A DNA stretch of 64,000 nt from Actinernus sp. WN-2022 (taxonomy: Eukaryota > Cnidaria > Anthozoa > Actiniaria > Actinernidae): contig JAOWCC010000577.1 of assembly GCA_030867875.1 (NCBI GenBank), positions 83,557,740 through 83,621,739 of the forward strand, written 5' to 3'. Positions 33,545 to 43,650 of this stretch are shown here, piece by piece; positions within the stretch are counted from its first letter, which is position 1, and every line of letters begins with the position of its first letter. A program made the translations under genes and the position numbers. The notes beneath the pieces were generated by a model. It made no database searches. It had not been told where the DNA came from and saw only the letters and a program-made list of their open reading frames with translations.

Positions 33545-34125
33545 AAGAGTATCATTCTTACTACATCTTAATAATATCTTAGGGTATCTTAATAAGATAT
33601 TACCATACCTTAATAATATCTTAATAATATCTTACCAAATCCTAATAACATCTTAATGATATCTTAGCACAATCTTATAAGATCTTATAAGATTTACATA
33701 AGGTCAAGTATTAAAATCTTATAAGATCTTATAAGATTTATGTAAGATTTTATAAGATTTATATAAAATCTTATACGATTCTTATATAAGATTTCTGTAA
33801 GAGCTTATAAGATTTATATAAGATATTATAAGATTTTTGTAAGATCTTAATAAGATTCTTATAAGATTCTTACGAGATTCTTACAAGATTCTTACAAGAT
33901 TCTTAATAAGATCTTATATTAAGATCCTATAAGATTCATGTAAGAGCTTATAAGATTTGTATAAGATATTATAAGATTTCTGTAAGATTTCTGTAAGATT
34001 CTTATAAGATTCTTACGAGATTCTTACAAGATTCTTACAAGATTCTTACAAGATTCTTACAAGATTCTTACAAGATTCTTAATAAGATCTTAATAAGATC
34101 TTGTAAGACTCTTGGTAAGATTTTC
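33545..34125. repeat. AAGATTCTTAC / TCTTATAAGA repeat array
   Basis: Here ATCTTATAAGAT-type palindromes pass into an 11-bp tandem repeat (AAGATTCTTAC, about seven consecutive units near 34011-34080). The motif vocabulary is shared with 30710-31040, so the two could be arms of one fold-back element or two independent expansions. Confidence 0.7.
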
Positions 34126-34395
34126 AACCTGGGTACCCAAGCATCCGACCCCGGATTGACATATTTATTTCATTTCTCTCACAGCCACATCGAGAGACGC
34201 GCTACGACTGATTTGAAGAAGGAAGCTTTTTAGTTCACGCCAGCGAGTCAATCACAAGTGGTCCGTGTGGAATGCTTCCTTTTCTGTAGTCAAGCGAACT
34301 AACCCATTGGTCCACAGGTGATAGGCGAGGACTTTGTGGCGAAAACGTTTACTTGTTAGAATTATATGTACATTTTGTTGAAAGAATGGCTGATG

Positions 34396-34650
34396 GAAAT
34401 GGACAGAAATCTGGAGGATACACTAAAAGCTGCTCGTATTTCAGAGACAAGTAAACACCACTTGAAAAGCACAACAAAGACAAAGTCGAGACAGTTGACT
34501 CGCTAGGTCAACAAAAAACACAGCGACAGCGAGGAAGAACTTACAAGAGTGCAAAAGGTGCGAAAGGTCACAGAAACGAAGCAAGAAAACCTGAAGGAGG
34601 TGATAAATCATGTAAGGAATGTGGTACCTGAAATGTTCTTTAAAATCTAA
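34396..34650 (+). pseudogene. Unrecognised coding-like relic with one stop
   Basis: In one plus-strand frame, MDRNLEDTLKAARISETSKH is followed by a basic segment, one stop, then HSDSEEELTRVQKVRKVTET and NHVRNVVPEMFFKI-stop. Its acidic/basic alternation and helical character look protein-like, perhaps part of a transposon ORF. I do not recognise the family; it could be chance. Confidence 0.3.
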
Positions 34651-34722
34651 AGTATGTTTTTACCGTCTTATAACAGTATTTTAGAACATTGTCTTCTGAA
34701 AGGTTTTAGGTTTTAGAAGTCA

Positions 34723-34814
34723 GTTAAAAAACTCGCAATCGTGTTTTGTTATGTGATATAAATGCGCCCTCGAGTTTATATCACATGATAAAACACTCCT
34801 ACTCGTTTTTTAAC
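34723..34814. mobile_element. 92-bp fold-back hairpin
   Basis: Arms starting AGTTAAAAAACTCG and ending CTCGTTTTTTAACT are imperfect reverse complements over about 40 bp and also share GTGATATAAA/TTTATATCAC. It is probably a short MITE. It adjoins a LINE fragment on its right. Confidence 0.55.
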
Positions 34815-34829
34815 TAGTACTTAGAAGAC

Positions 34830-35006
34830 CCTTTGAAAACCAAGGTATTTTAAAGTACATTTGGCAGCTTTCATCTTTTTTAGCGGGAAGCAAGAGTTAT
34901 ACATATCTATAAATTTATCCATAAAACTTTCATACCCATTTTTGGGATCATTGTATAACCGCATAGGTCGCTCCAGTTTGACGAACTCAACAGTGGTGGC
35001 TGCCAC
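34830..35006 (-). pseudogene. LINE ORF2 fragment (endonuclease-RT linker)
   Basis: The minus strand encodes NDPKNGYESFMDKFIDMYNS followed by CFPLKKMK, a pattern typical of the linker between endonuclease and RT in CR1/Jockey-like LINEs. It then ends abruptly. No other domain is attached on this strand. Confidence 0.5.
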
Positions 35007-35092
35007 GCGGTTTTGAGCTCTGCTGTATTAAAAGGAGAAATGTTTAAGCCTGTTTAAGTATTTTGAACCGCTATGTCAGAACAAGAAACGGA

Positions 35093-35410
35093 AACAAACC
35101 TGTAAAGAAACCTGGCATGAAAAGAAGCAGGATATCTAGTTCGGAAGGAGACAACTCTGCAACTGACAATATGAACGTCGACCGTTTTGAATGTCTTGAA
35201 GCACTGTTTCAAGAGAAGTTTAGCGAGCTTAATGAATAAATATCAAACTACTTGATAAATGAACTGAAACAAGTTAGAGGTAGAAGAGTTTAAAATTTCC
35301 CGGGAGCTTTCTTGGAAGGAAATTGACAAGCTGAAAATGGCGAATAAAGAATTAGAAAATCAGTTAAGTGTAACGCTGAAAGAAAATGGCGGACTCAAGA
35401 CTAAACCGGT
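35093..35410 (+). pseudogene. LINE ORF1 coiled-coil fragment
   Basis: The plus strand gives KKPGMKRSRISSSEGDNSAT, then NVDRFECLEALFQEKFSELN, a stop, and after a frame change KISRELSWKEIDKLKMANKE with a following heptad pattern. This resembles the N-terminal basic/Ser-rich part and coiled coil of a LINE ORF1. Nothing of ORF2 follows on this strand. Confidence 0.5.
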
Positions 35411-35978
35411 TCTGCTAGAGAAGAGGATGATGATAATTACTCGAGAAGAAAACATTTACGATTTTATAACAACGTCAGATTTTCTCGCTTTCTGATTGGC
35501 TCTCCGCTTTATGCAATTTAAGTACGGACAATGAAAATGACGTCACTCGCGAGCAGTGGTAGCTTTGGAAAGTGCTTTCAAGGCAAGGTTTGTGAATTCA
35601 AATGGCTGTTAACTTCTCTTCCAAAAACACGAAAATGAGGATTATACAAGCATTTCATCACTAGGAGGAGTTAATCGGTGAGTCAAACTTCTTTGTAGTG
35701 TGCAATTTGGCAAAATGTGAGTTTTCAATTCTCTTGAGTGGAGAACGTTTCGGCGAATTTGGCTCAGACTTTGACTATAGTTCTCTCAGAGCTCAGTCAG
35801 AAGTCTTGAAATATATATAACAAGAAATTTACTGATCCATTAATGATTAATTATTAATGATTACAAATTTATGTATCTCTACACCTACATTGTATATCAG
35901 TTGTATTGACTAAACCTTACCACCCCCGCCCCCTACCCCCGAGGTCCCACTGCCCTTACGTACCTTACCCCAGTACAT

Positions 35979-36539
35979 TTCACATTTGCTCTTCAAAGTT
36001 GAGAACCCCATAAGGTACACATTTGCCTATACGACCGACTAAACATAACTGCAACTAATTATGTTAATGTATCTCTATACACAGCTAATAATAACCTAAA
36101 CAAGGATATGTACCATAGAAGGGCATTGCTCTACCTCTTTCACACTTGAAAAAAATAGGTACCCGAGGGATTGGTATTGGGAAAGGTATTGGGATGATTG
36201 GAAGAGTATTGTCATGGTTGTGTTCATTATAGGTAGGGGTTATTAGATGCTAGGGTATTCTCAGACAGGTTTAGTACAATGTACCTAAGATGACATGCAG
36301 GACAATTAAAGGAGGGGCTAGCTGCACTAGGTAACTGTTTCACTGAGCAGATTGTGAACATCAATAACAATAAAATTAGTAATATGCACATTCAAATCCC
36401 GGACAGTTGTTCGCTGACAGGATCAGAGAAATCCTCGCTTTGTGATTGGATTACGAGTGCCATACGGAATTCTCAATCTGCGTTGGCCTATTGTTGGCCT
36501 ATTATTGCAATATAATGGAGATGTGAACGAACAAGTATC
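35979..36539. repeat. 561-bp segment duplicated at 40881-41441
   Basis: This stretch is repeated almost base for base at 40881-41441; I noted one substitution (AGAGAAATCC here, AGATAAATCC there). It contains no ORF or terminal repeats and shows no transposon structure, so it behaves as the template of a copied insertion 4.9 kb downstream. It sits in otherwise featureless sequence. Confidence 0.8.
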
Positions 36540-36540
36540 T

Positions 36541-37813
36541 ATCCAAAAAGGTCCCTTTGGATTGCTAACGCTTTTCTTCAACTCTGTTGCATTGTCTTGT
36601 GCACAAGTTCATTAGACTCCAAAATTAAGCTGTACATAAAGTTATTTTTACCATGGATATTCAACTTTCCTCTGTATTTGGTACCCATGTTGTAGTTCAG
36701 TGCTCTTTAGTACTTACATAATCATACTTTTATGCAAAATAGTAGAGTATGTTCTGAATAGTGAACATATCAAGGTAATTATTATAATTTATCCAATATG
36801 TCTGCCTAAATCCCCCTTGCTCATTATTTATCACTAATTGAAGTTTATAACACACACATCTCTACCTCAAGTTAAAATGAATGAAAGCCAGGAATTTTAT
36901 AACTTAATAGGAATAGCTAGGAGTAGGAGACACAAATTTAAAATCTTGAATAAATTAACAATGACATGTCGACTGCACTGCAGTATACTGTATACACAAG
37001 TCACAACGGAGAAATATGCATCTACCTGAAATTGGCCGGTTGCATCCAAATCTATGATGACTTCATTTTTGGGGCCCTAGTTCTTTTGCAACTTGCGTTT
37101 AGAACTTCGTACAACTACATGTACAGTAGACTATCCGCTGGTTAAGAAAGCCATGGGCAACTTTGAAAAAGCCGAGGTACTTCATATATGGTCTATTCTG
37201 TAGAAGACATATAATAGACCATATATGAAGTACCTACCATATATGAAGTACCAACCTACCAAAATCAAGATGGCGGCGTTGGGAATTTGTACGACTTTTG
37301 CACAAACGTTTCTGGTATTTTCCATGACACAAAATGAAGGTAACAATTCCAACTTATGTGTGTAACTTGTTTGATCATTTATTCTTATTTTAAATTTGTA
37401 AATCCGTGTCTGTAAGTTAAGACTTAAGCTTAAGTGTAAACAAAACAAACGCATCCTTTCTTAATTTTACAAGATATAAGAAGCTTAAATATATAAATAA
37501 AGCTACATTGTATAAATTTGTGTCTTTGCCTTTGGCTTTGAAACCTATCTAAACTCAAATTCGTAAGTGGTTTTTTATCGGTACATAATATTGAGTTATT
37601 GCAACAATAAATGTATACATTCAGAGTACTCAACTCTCAAGCTTTATTTTTGTCTCGAAATCAAATAAAGTAACTTATTATTAAAGAAGCTTAAGATTTA
37701 ATATTCTTCTACAATATTTAAGTTGTTATTCCACACCTGCCCACCCATGTTCCAACATATGTGGTCAGCTACGCAAATGCCCCATGTTTGTGTTTGGTTC
37801 ATTGATGTTTTCT
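36541..37813. other. Non-coding stretch with one three-part hairpin
   Basis: At 37176-37197 and 37213-37234, 22-bp arms (GGTACTTCATATATGGTC...) form a perfect inverted repeat. A third partial copy (TATATGAAGTACC) lies at 37240-37252. The rest shows no supported gene. Confidence 0.45.
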
Positions 37814-39003
37814 GGTTTTATGACACTTAGCTGAAAACTGCTCTAAAACCAAAACCAATTTAAAGACCCTGTGTCCGAGCCGATGGTGCTTTGCGCCAAT
37901 GTTATGATTAGTTTGCTTATCAACGGCCGCATAAATTAAAGCCAGCTTTTAGGCGAACTAAAATGCTCTCGATTGTTTATAAGTTTCATAAAAGAAGTAC
38001 ACATACACTTTTGGATAACGAATTTCATAATTTCTACCGGATTAAAAACCCAATCGAGCCCACGAATTTTCCCCGGATGCTTCGAATATGATTTTAACAG
38101 TTCTCGGCAGGAAGCCAGTTGTTCTGTCTTTAGATTCTAATTCGATTTTCACAACTCTACAAGCAAACACATACTCTTGTTACATTGTTTGTATGTCTCT
38201 AGTATTGCTTAGCTGTATTTGAAGATCTCTACTTTCCTTGTGAATGATATATTTTGAGTGCAAAATGAAACGTCGTATTCGCACTCGAGTCAAACTCACA
38301 GCGAAGTAACAGCTGAACTCGGCAGATTGGAGTTTGACCCGCGATCGTAGTTTTGGTAGCAAGACTTTCTGGACGTGCTGGAGGATGAAAAAAAAAGGTT
38401 AAGGACATTGCTTTCTCTGCTAATAAAAATGCAAAACATATACAGATAAGTCGTACCACCTCAGTGGAGTTTAGCCTTGCGAAATTATAATTACGAATGT
38501 TCTTGATGCCAGAAGTGGTTGCTTTGTGCTTTGTATTTCCAACGAAGCCCGCCGGTCTCTTAGTGCAGCAAATCCCCGGGAAACTCACGTAGTAGTCCAT
38601 TTGAACCACAAGTGTTCTCTTGTAGACCTAGAGAAAGTAAAATGTGGACTGCTGAAGGATAATTTGTCGAGTCACTTCGCCTCGCTGTCTCGGTCCTTTC
38701 TCCGGCATTTCCTCTACTCTAGACCGGGATTCGAAGAAATATTCGAACTAAAGTTTCATTTTAAAAAGTGTATATACAAAAGTTAAGATAAAAGAAAGTT
38801 AGTTAAGCATATATACCTATCAATAATTACACGATGGCCCAAACTAGGGATGGATTTCGAAAGATTCGGGAGTCACATAACAACAACGATCTTTCTGATT
38901 TTCGTAGCCTACGAAAATGATTTGCGCGCGCAAAGCACCATGGGCTCGGACACAGGGTCTTTAATTATTTTTTAGAGCAGTTTTCAATTGAGTGTCATAA
39001 AAC
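37814..39003. mobile_element. 1.19-kb inverted-repeat element, non-autonomous
   Basis: About 85 bp at 37814-37900 (starting GGTTTTATGACACTTAGCTG and including ACCCTGTGTCCGAGCC) is the reverse complement, with some mismatches, of 38925-39003. The interior has no long ORF. A target duplication is not obvious. The superfamily is undetermined. Confidence 0.6.
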
Positions 39004-39044
39004 TAAAACCAACATGTAATGATGTAATGATGCTGATTTAGATT

Positions 39045-39250
39045 TAACATTTGTTGTTGTTATGTTGTGATGCGTGGAGCCTGGGGGCGACCCGGAACGT
39101 TTCCTACACCAGGTCGAGGCTGAACATGTGCTCAACCGGGAAGCCATCTTGGATTTAGTTTTAGGTAAGTTCCCTAGTATATCGCTGAGTTAAGCTAATA
39201 GATCAATATACCACATTTGGCGACTAGGATCAAAACAAAGGAGAATAAAC
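39045..39250 (+). other. Gypsy leader with primer-binding-site-like sequence
   Basis: Just upstream of the Gag ORF, the sequence ends a possible LTR with ACCACA and continues TTTGGCGACTAGGATC (39213-39228), the form of a tRNA primer binding site in many Ty3/gypsy elements. I could not delimit the LTR because no second copy is in the window. Confidence 0.45.
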
Positions 39251-40303
39251 ATGGAAGCGACCTTCGGAAGACCTGAAGCGTTTGATCCAGCAGACGACGA
39301 GTGGATCGAATATAGGGAGCGACTTGACGAATACTTCAAGGCGAACAACATAAAGGACGCAGGTAAGCAGAAAAGTATACTGCTTGGTGTATGCGGTAAA
39401 ACCACATATAAACTGTTACGAAGTCTAGTAGCACCAACAAAACCTACGGAACTCAAGTACGAGGAACTGTGTGGGGTTTTGGCCAAACACCACAACCCCA
39501 AACCGTCTGAAATTGTGCAACGATTCAAGTTTAATTGCAGGGTGCGACAACCTGACGAATCGGTCGCCACATTTGTGTCAGAATTAAGAAGAATATCAGA
39601 GTTTTATGGGTTTGGAAGTACTCTAGAAGTAATGCTAAGGGACAGGTTAGTGTGTGGTGTAAATGAGGACCGCATACAGCGTAGATTGTTATCAGAAACT
39701 ACGTTAGACTTCAAGAAAGCCTTTGAGATAGCCCAGGGATTAGAAACCGCAGAGAATAATGTGAAAGACATTAAGTTACCCAGGGCAGCTGACACTATAG
39801 CTAGCACAATCAACGAAATACGGTCGGACAAACCAAGCCCCAAACCACCCAGTCAAGTAGAATGTTATCGGTGTGGGTCATTTCAACACCACAGCTCCAA
39901 GTGTCGTTTTAAACGAGCAGAATGTTACAAATGTGGGAAGCCAGGCCACCTGGCAAAGGTATGCAGAGGGGGAAACAAAGAAAAAGGAAAAAGGGCTCCC
40001 CAAACAACACTCCAAGTAAAAGAAGAAGCTGACGATGATGCGCAAATATCATATAGTATGTTCTCGACTACATCGCAGACACCACAGAAGGTTAAACCAA
40101 TCAAAGTATCAATGAAGGTGAACGATTGTGACATCCCCATGGAAATATATACAGGGGCATCTGTGATCATCATGTCAGAGGCAACCTACAAGACAGTGTG
40201 GATGGAAAGCAAGCCGCCTCTACAGAAATCACACACCGTGCTGAAGACCTATACAGGGGCAAAGATTGGCGTGGTTGGTGCATCCAGGTACAGGGGAGGG
40301 TAA
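39251..40303 (+). CDS. gag: Ty3/gypsy Gag with start of protease
   Basis: 350 aa. Residues 1-190 form a retrotransposon capsid-like region (DEWIEYRERLDEYFKANNI; later VATFVSELRRISEFYGFG). At about 205-240 there are two CCHC zinc knuckles (CYRCGSFQHHSSKC and CYKCGKPGHLAKVC). The protease follows in the same frame. The active-site motif reads YTGAS where the family has an Asp first, so the catalytic aspartate is lost. A frameshift near 40240 moves the rest of the protease into the frame ending at 40410. Gag would package element RNA; this copy cannot mature its proteins. Confidence 0.8.
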   Translation: MEATFGRPEAFDPADDEWIEYRERLDEYFKANNIKDAGKQKSILLGVCGKTTYKLLRSLVAPTKPTELKYEELCGVLAKHHNPKPSEIVQRFKFNCRVRQPDESVATFVSELRRISEFYGFGSTLEVMLRDRLVCGVNEDRIQRRLLSETTLDFKKAFEIAQGLETAENNVKDIKLPRAADTIASTINEIRSDKPSPKPPSQVECYRCGSFQHHSSKCRFKRAECYKCGKPGHLAKVCRGGNKEKGKRAPQTTLQVKEEADDDAQISYSMFSTTSQTPQKVKPIKVSMKVNDCDIPMEIYTGASVIIMSEATYKTVWMESKPPLQKSHTVLKTYTGAKIGVVGASRYRGG

Positions 40304-40410
40304 ACGAGAGAGAGGAAGCAGTAGTATTACCATTAATAATTGTGGAAGGGGAAGGTCCCAGCCTACTTGGCCGTGATTGGCTGTCCAAACTGAAGTTAAA
40401 TTGGCAATAA
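40198..40410 (+). pseudogene. Gypsy protease C-terminal part, frameshifted
   Basis: The frame continuing from Gag-protease has VLPLIIVEGEGPSLLGRDWL followed by SKLKLNW-stop, the end of the Ty3/gypsy protease domain (the ILGRDWL-type motif). It is separated from its N-terminal half by the frameshift near 40240. Confidence 0.75.
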
Positions 40411-40880
40411 ATCATTCAAGTAGTTACTACAGACAAGTTAGATGGCCTACTCAAGAAATATGAGGATGTATTTCATGAGGGTCTGGGATTATTTAAGGGT
40501 CACCCAGCAAAGATTCACTTGGACCCTGGGGCAAAACCCAGCTTTGTAAGGCTAGGTCAGTGCCTTATTCATTGCGTGACAAGCTAGATGCATAGCTAGA
40601 GTGTGAAGAGGCTGAGGGAATAATATCACCTGTCAAAAATGCAGACTGGGCTGCACCAATTGTCCCTGTCCTTAAGGCAAACAAAGAATCTCTAAGAATC
40701 TGTGGAGATTTTAAGCAGACAATTAACAAGAATGTTAGACTAGACACATACCCAATACCCAGAATCGAATATATGTTTGCAAAACTGTCAGGAGGGAAGA
40801 AATTTTCCAAATTAGATTTGAGCAAGGCATACACTCAAATTCCTCTTGATGATGAATCCAAACAATATGCAACCATAAAT
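40411..40880 (+). pseudogene. Gypsy reverse transcriptase, N-terminal part
   Basis: In broken frames it reads KYEDVFHEGLGLFKGHPAKI, a frameshift near 40555, then EEAEGIISPVKNADWAAPIV, VPVLKANKESLRICGDFKQT, and FSKLDLSKAYTQIPLDDESK, which is RT up to the LDLSKAY motif. Stops occur near 40588. A 561-bp insertion flanked by a 68-bp duplication begins after 40880. Confidence 0.8.
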
Positions 40881-41509
40881 TTCACATTTGCTCTTCAAAG
40901 TTGAGAACCCCATAAGGTACACATTTGCCTATACGACCGACTAAACATAACTGCAACTAATTATGTTAATGTATCTCTATACACAGCTAATAATAACCTA
41001 AACAAGGATATGTACCATAGAAGGGCATTGCTCTACCTCTTTCACACTTGAAAAAAATAGGTACCCGAGGGATTGGTATTGGGAAAGGTATTGGGATGAT
41101 TGGAAGAGTATTGTCATGGTTGTGTTCATTATAGGTAGGGGTTATTAGATGCTAGGGTATTCTCAGACAGGTTTAGTACAATGTACCTAAGATGACATGC
41201 AGGACAATTAAAGGAGGGGCTAGCTGCACTAGGTAACTGTTTCACTGAGCAGATTGTGAACATCAATAACAATAAAATTAGTAATATGCACATTCAAATC
41301 CCGGACAGTTGTTCGCTGACAGGATCAGATAAATCCTCGCTTTGTGATTGGATTACGAGTGCCATACGGAATTCTCAATCTGCGTTGGCCTATTGTTGGC
41401 CTATTATTGCAATATAATGGAGATGTGAACGAACAAGTATCTAGATTTGAGCAAGGCATACACTCAAATTCCTCTTGATGATGAATCCAAACAATATGCA
41501 ACCATAAAT
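40813..41509. repeat. 561-bp copied insertion with 68-bp flanking duplication inside gypsy RT
   Basis: The 68 bases at 40813-40880 (RT codons for LDLSKAYTQIPL and following) are repeated at 41442-41509. Between them lies a near-perfect copy of 35979-36539. Removal of the insert plus one 68-bp copy leaves a continuous RT. There are no terminal repeats, poly-A or transposon features. This is the pattern of a templated sequence insertion during break repair or replication template switching, although an assembly error must be excluded. Confidence 0.8.
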
Positions 41510-42390
41510 ACACCCAGGAGGATATTCCAATACAACCGCCTCCTCTTCGGCGTCTCCTCTGCCCCAGCGACATTTCAGCGAATAATGTAAAGTATTCTCC
41601 AAGGGATACCCCAGGTAGATATCTACTTTGATGACATTCTGGTCACAGGCAAATCTGAGGAGGAACACATTGCAATTCTTGACCAGGTTCTGGGATGTCT
41701 CTCTAAGTCAGGGTTGCGGCTAAATCAGAATAAGTGCACCTTCCTAGCTGACTCGGTTGTCTACTTGGGACACCGGATAGATTCCCAAGGGCTGCATACC
41801 ACAGATGATAAGGTACGCGTAATTAGGGAGGCCCCCACCCCCACCAATGTAGGAGAATTGCGGAGCTATTTGGTGTTGGTAAACGATTACAGGAAGTTTC
41901 TACCTAATTTTTCCAATTGCCTCGCACCCCTCAACAAGCTATTAGGTAAACAGGTACCATGGTATTGGGAAAAACTGCAAGACACAGCATTTGCCGAATC
42001 CAAGAGTTTCCTCACCTCATCTCACCTCTTGACGCAGTATGACCCTGATAAGGAACTGATCCTGTCATGTGATGCCTCGCCTTATGGTATTGGTGCTGTT
42101 TTTTTTCTCATCAAATGGAAGATGGTCAGGAAAGACCAATTGGTTTCGTATCAAGGTCCCTCAATCCTGCAGAGAGGAAATACTCACAGCTAGATAAAAC
42201 GGGCCTGGCTTTAGTATTTGGAGTCAAGAAGTTCCATGCTTATGTCTTTGGTAGACCATTTACTCTAGTAACAGACCACAAGCCACTGCTCGGTCTGTTT
42301 GATGAAAATAGAGCAGTTCCTGCAATGGCTTCTGGAAGAGTTCAGCGATGGGCCCTTATCTTGACAGCATACCAGTACAAGATAAGGAAG
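41442..42390 (+). pseudogene. Gypsy reverse transcriptase C-terminal part and RNase H
   Basis: It continues the RT: QYNRLLFGVSSAPATFQRIM-stop, then VDIYFDDILVTGKSEEEHIA with the catalytic Asp pair, and an open frame 41714-42193 with NKCTFLADSVVYLGHRI and NDYRKFLPNFSNCLAPLNKL. RNase H follows (LILSCDASPYGIGAVFF, frameshift near 42110, RPIGFVSRSLNPAERKYSQL, and FTLVTDHKPLLGLF). The element stops abruptly near 42390 (ALILTAYQYKI). There is no integrase or 3' LTR. Confidence 0.85.
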
Positions 42391-43335
42391 TCCGTCAGGA
42401 AGGCAAGAAAGATTGCTATGGAAAATATGGTTACGATTCAAAGCAATGCCGTAACAAGGGCGAGAAGATTACGATTAATGGTATTGTTTATTCGACAACC
42501 TCCATTCCAGAAAAAAAAACAAGGATTAGAAGGAGCAGAGTGGTTAGAACTGAGTAAATGAACACGGTGATAACAACATTCTAGCGGTTGAGTAAGTTTG
42601 ACGTTACTACAATGTATCTCTCCTGATTGCCGTTATTATATTGTACCTAGATATACTTTGGGATTATTTAACATTTATGTTTTGTTTAGCTTGTTTTATG
42701 TGTATTACGATATTAGAGTGGTTTTATTTAACCGGTGAAACACAAATTAATAGTCAGTATCTAATAGTCAAGTAGAATCAAAAGAAAACAATGTAATTAG
42801 GGTCTAATTGTGCGTATTAGTCTAATATCTATTTCACGGGTTAAGTAAAATCACTCTATCATTAAGTTTATTTACAACTATGTGGGTATTATGCAGTTTG
42901 TTATCACTTTAGTTTTGAAGTTCGCTGATAGCATAGGAAAAAATGTTGATGCAAGGGTATGAAAATGGAAAATATAAACTTTAGTTTACTTTCTCTGAAT
43001 GTTCGGGGCTTACGAGATTGGATTGTAAAACGCAATGGAGATTATGGAATCACTTTTATGCTGGAAACACATTCCACTCTAGATATTGAAACCGATTTGT
43101 GTAATAAACAAGAGGTAAATTGATTATGTCTCATGGGACATCGAAGAGTAAAGGTACTGCTATTTTATTTGGTGATAAATTGAATTATAAAATCATTCAG
43201 CAAGAAACATATTTGGAAGGCAGGTACATGATAGTTTATTGTGAAATATAAAGTCAAAATGTTATATTGGTAAACTCTTATGCCCCGAATATCGAGAAAA
43301 GTCAGGTGGAATTTTTAAAAGAAATTGAAAGAGTT
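42385..43335 (+). pseudogene. L1/Tx1-type fragment: ORF1 end and endonuclease start
   Basis: Directly abutting the truncated gypsy, a plus-strand frame (to 42557) reads QEGKKDCYGKYGYDSKQCRN and KITINGIVYSTTSIPEKKTR, with the look of a LINE ORF1 C-terminus. After a non-coding gap, 42964-43330 gives MENINFSLLSLNVRGLRDW and ETHSTLD, then pieces corresponding to SHGTSKSKGTAILFG and VILVNSYAPNIEKSQVEFLK. These are the first motifs of the apurinic-type endonuclease of L1/Tx1 ORF2. Frameshifts and deletions are present. At about 43335 it switches to a different LINE family. Confidence 0.65.
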
Positions 43336-43650
43336 ATGAATAATGAACTCCAAAATGTTATTAATTACTGCAATGCAAACAAACTTTCTATCAATATGAA
43401 AAAGACAAATTTTATGTTGATTCGCTCTTCAAGGAAGCAACCTATACCAAACATGAACATCTTAAACATTGAACAGAAAAACTGTATCAAATACCTAGGA
43501 ATATATATTGATGAGCACTTAAATTGGAAAAGCCAAATAACTCATATAAATAATAAAATAGCTAAGAACTTAGGTATCTTTTATAAACTACGTAACCATC
43601 TAACTATTCAAATATTAAAAAAACTCTACTATACTCTTGTCTTTCCGTAC
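43335..43650 (+). pseudogene. LINE RT C-terminal fragment, left part (interrupted by TTAA element)
   Basis: The open frame 43267-43671 carries NNELQNVINYCNANKLSINM and CIKYLGIYIDEHLNWKSQI, then LRNHLTIQILKKLYYTLVF, the thumb region of CR1/L2-like ORF2. The frame stops only because the TTAA element begins at 43655. The continuation is at 49927-50360 beyond the insertion, in register when the insertion and one TTAA are ignored. Confidence 0.85.

Noticed and set aside
30710..34125. Possible CRISPR-like array from regular short repeats
   Set aside because: Repeats are only 8-12 bp, palindromic, without unique spacers of constant length, and the genome is eukaryotic.
38526..38786. 86-aa open frame on the plus strand
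   Set aside because: Interior of the 1.19-kb inverted-repeat element, overlaps another frame on the minus strand, no family resemblance.
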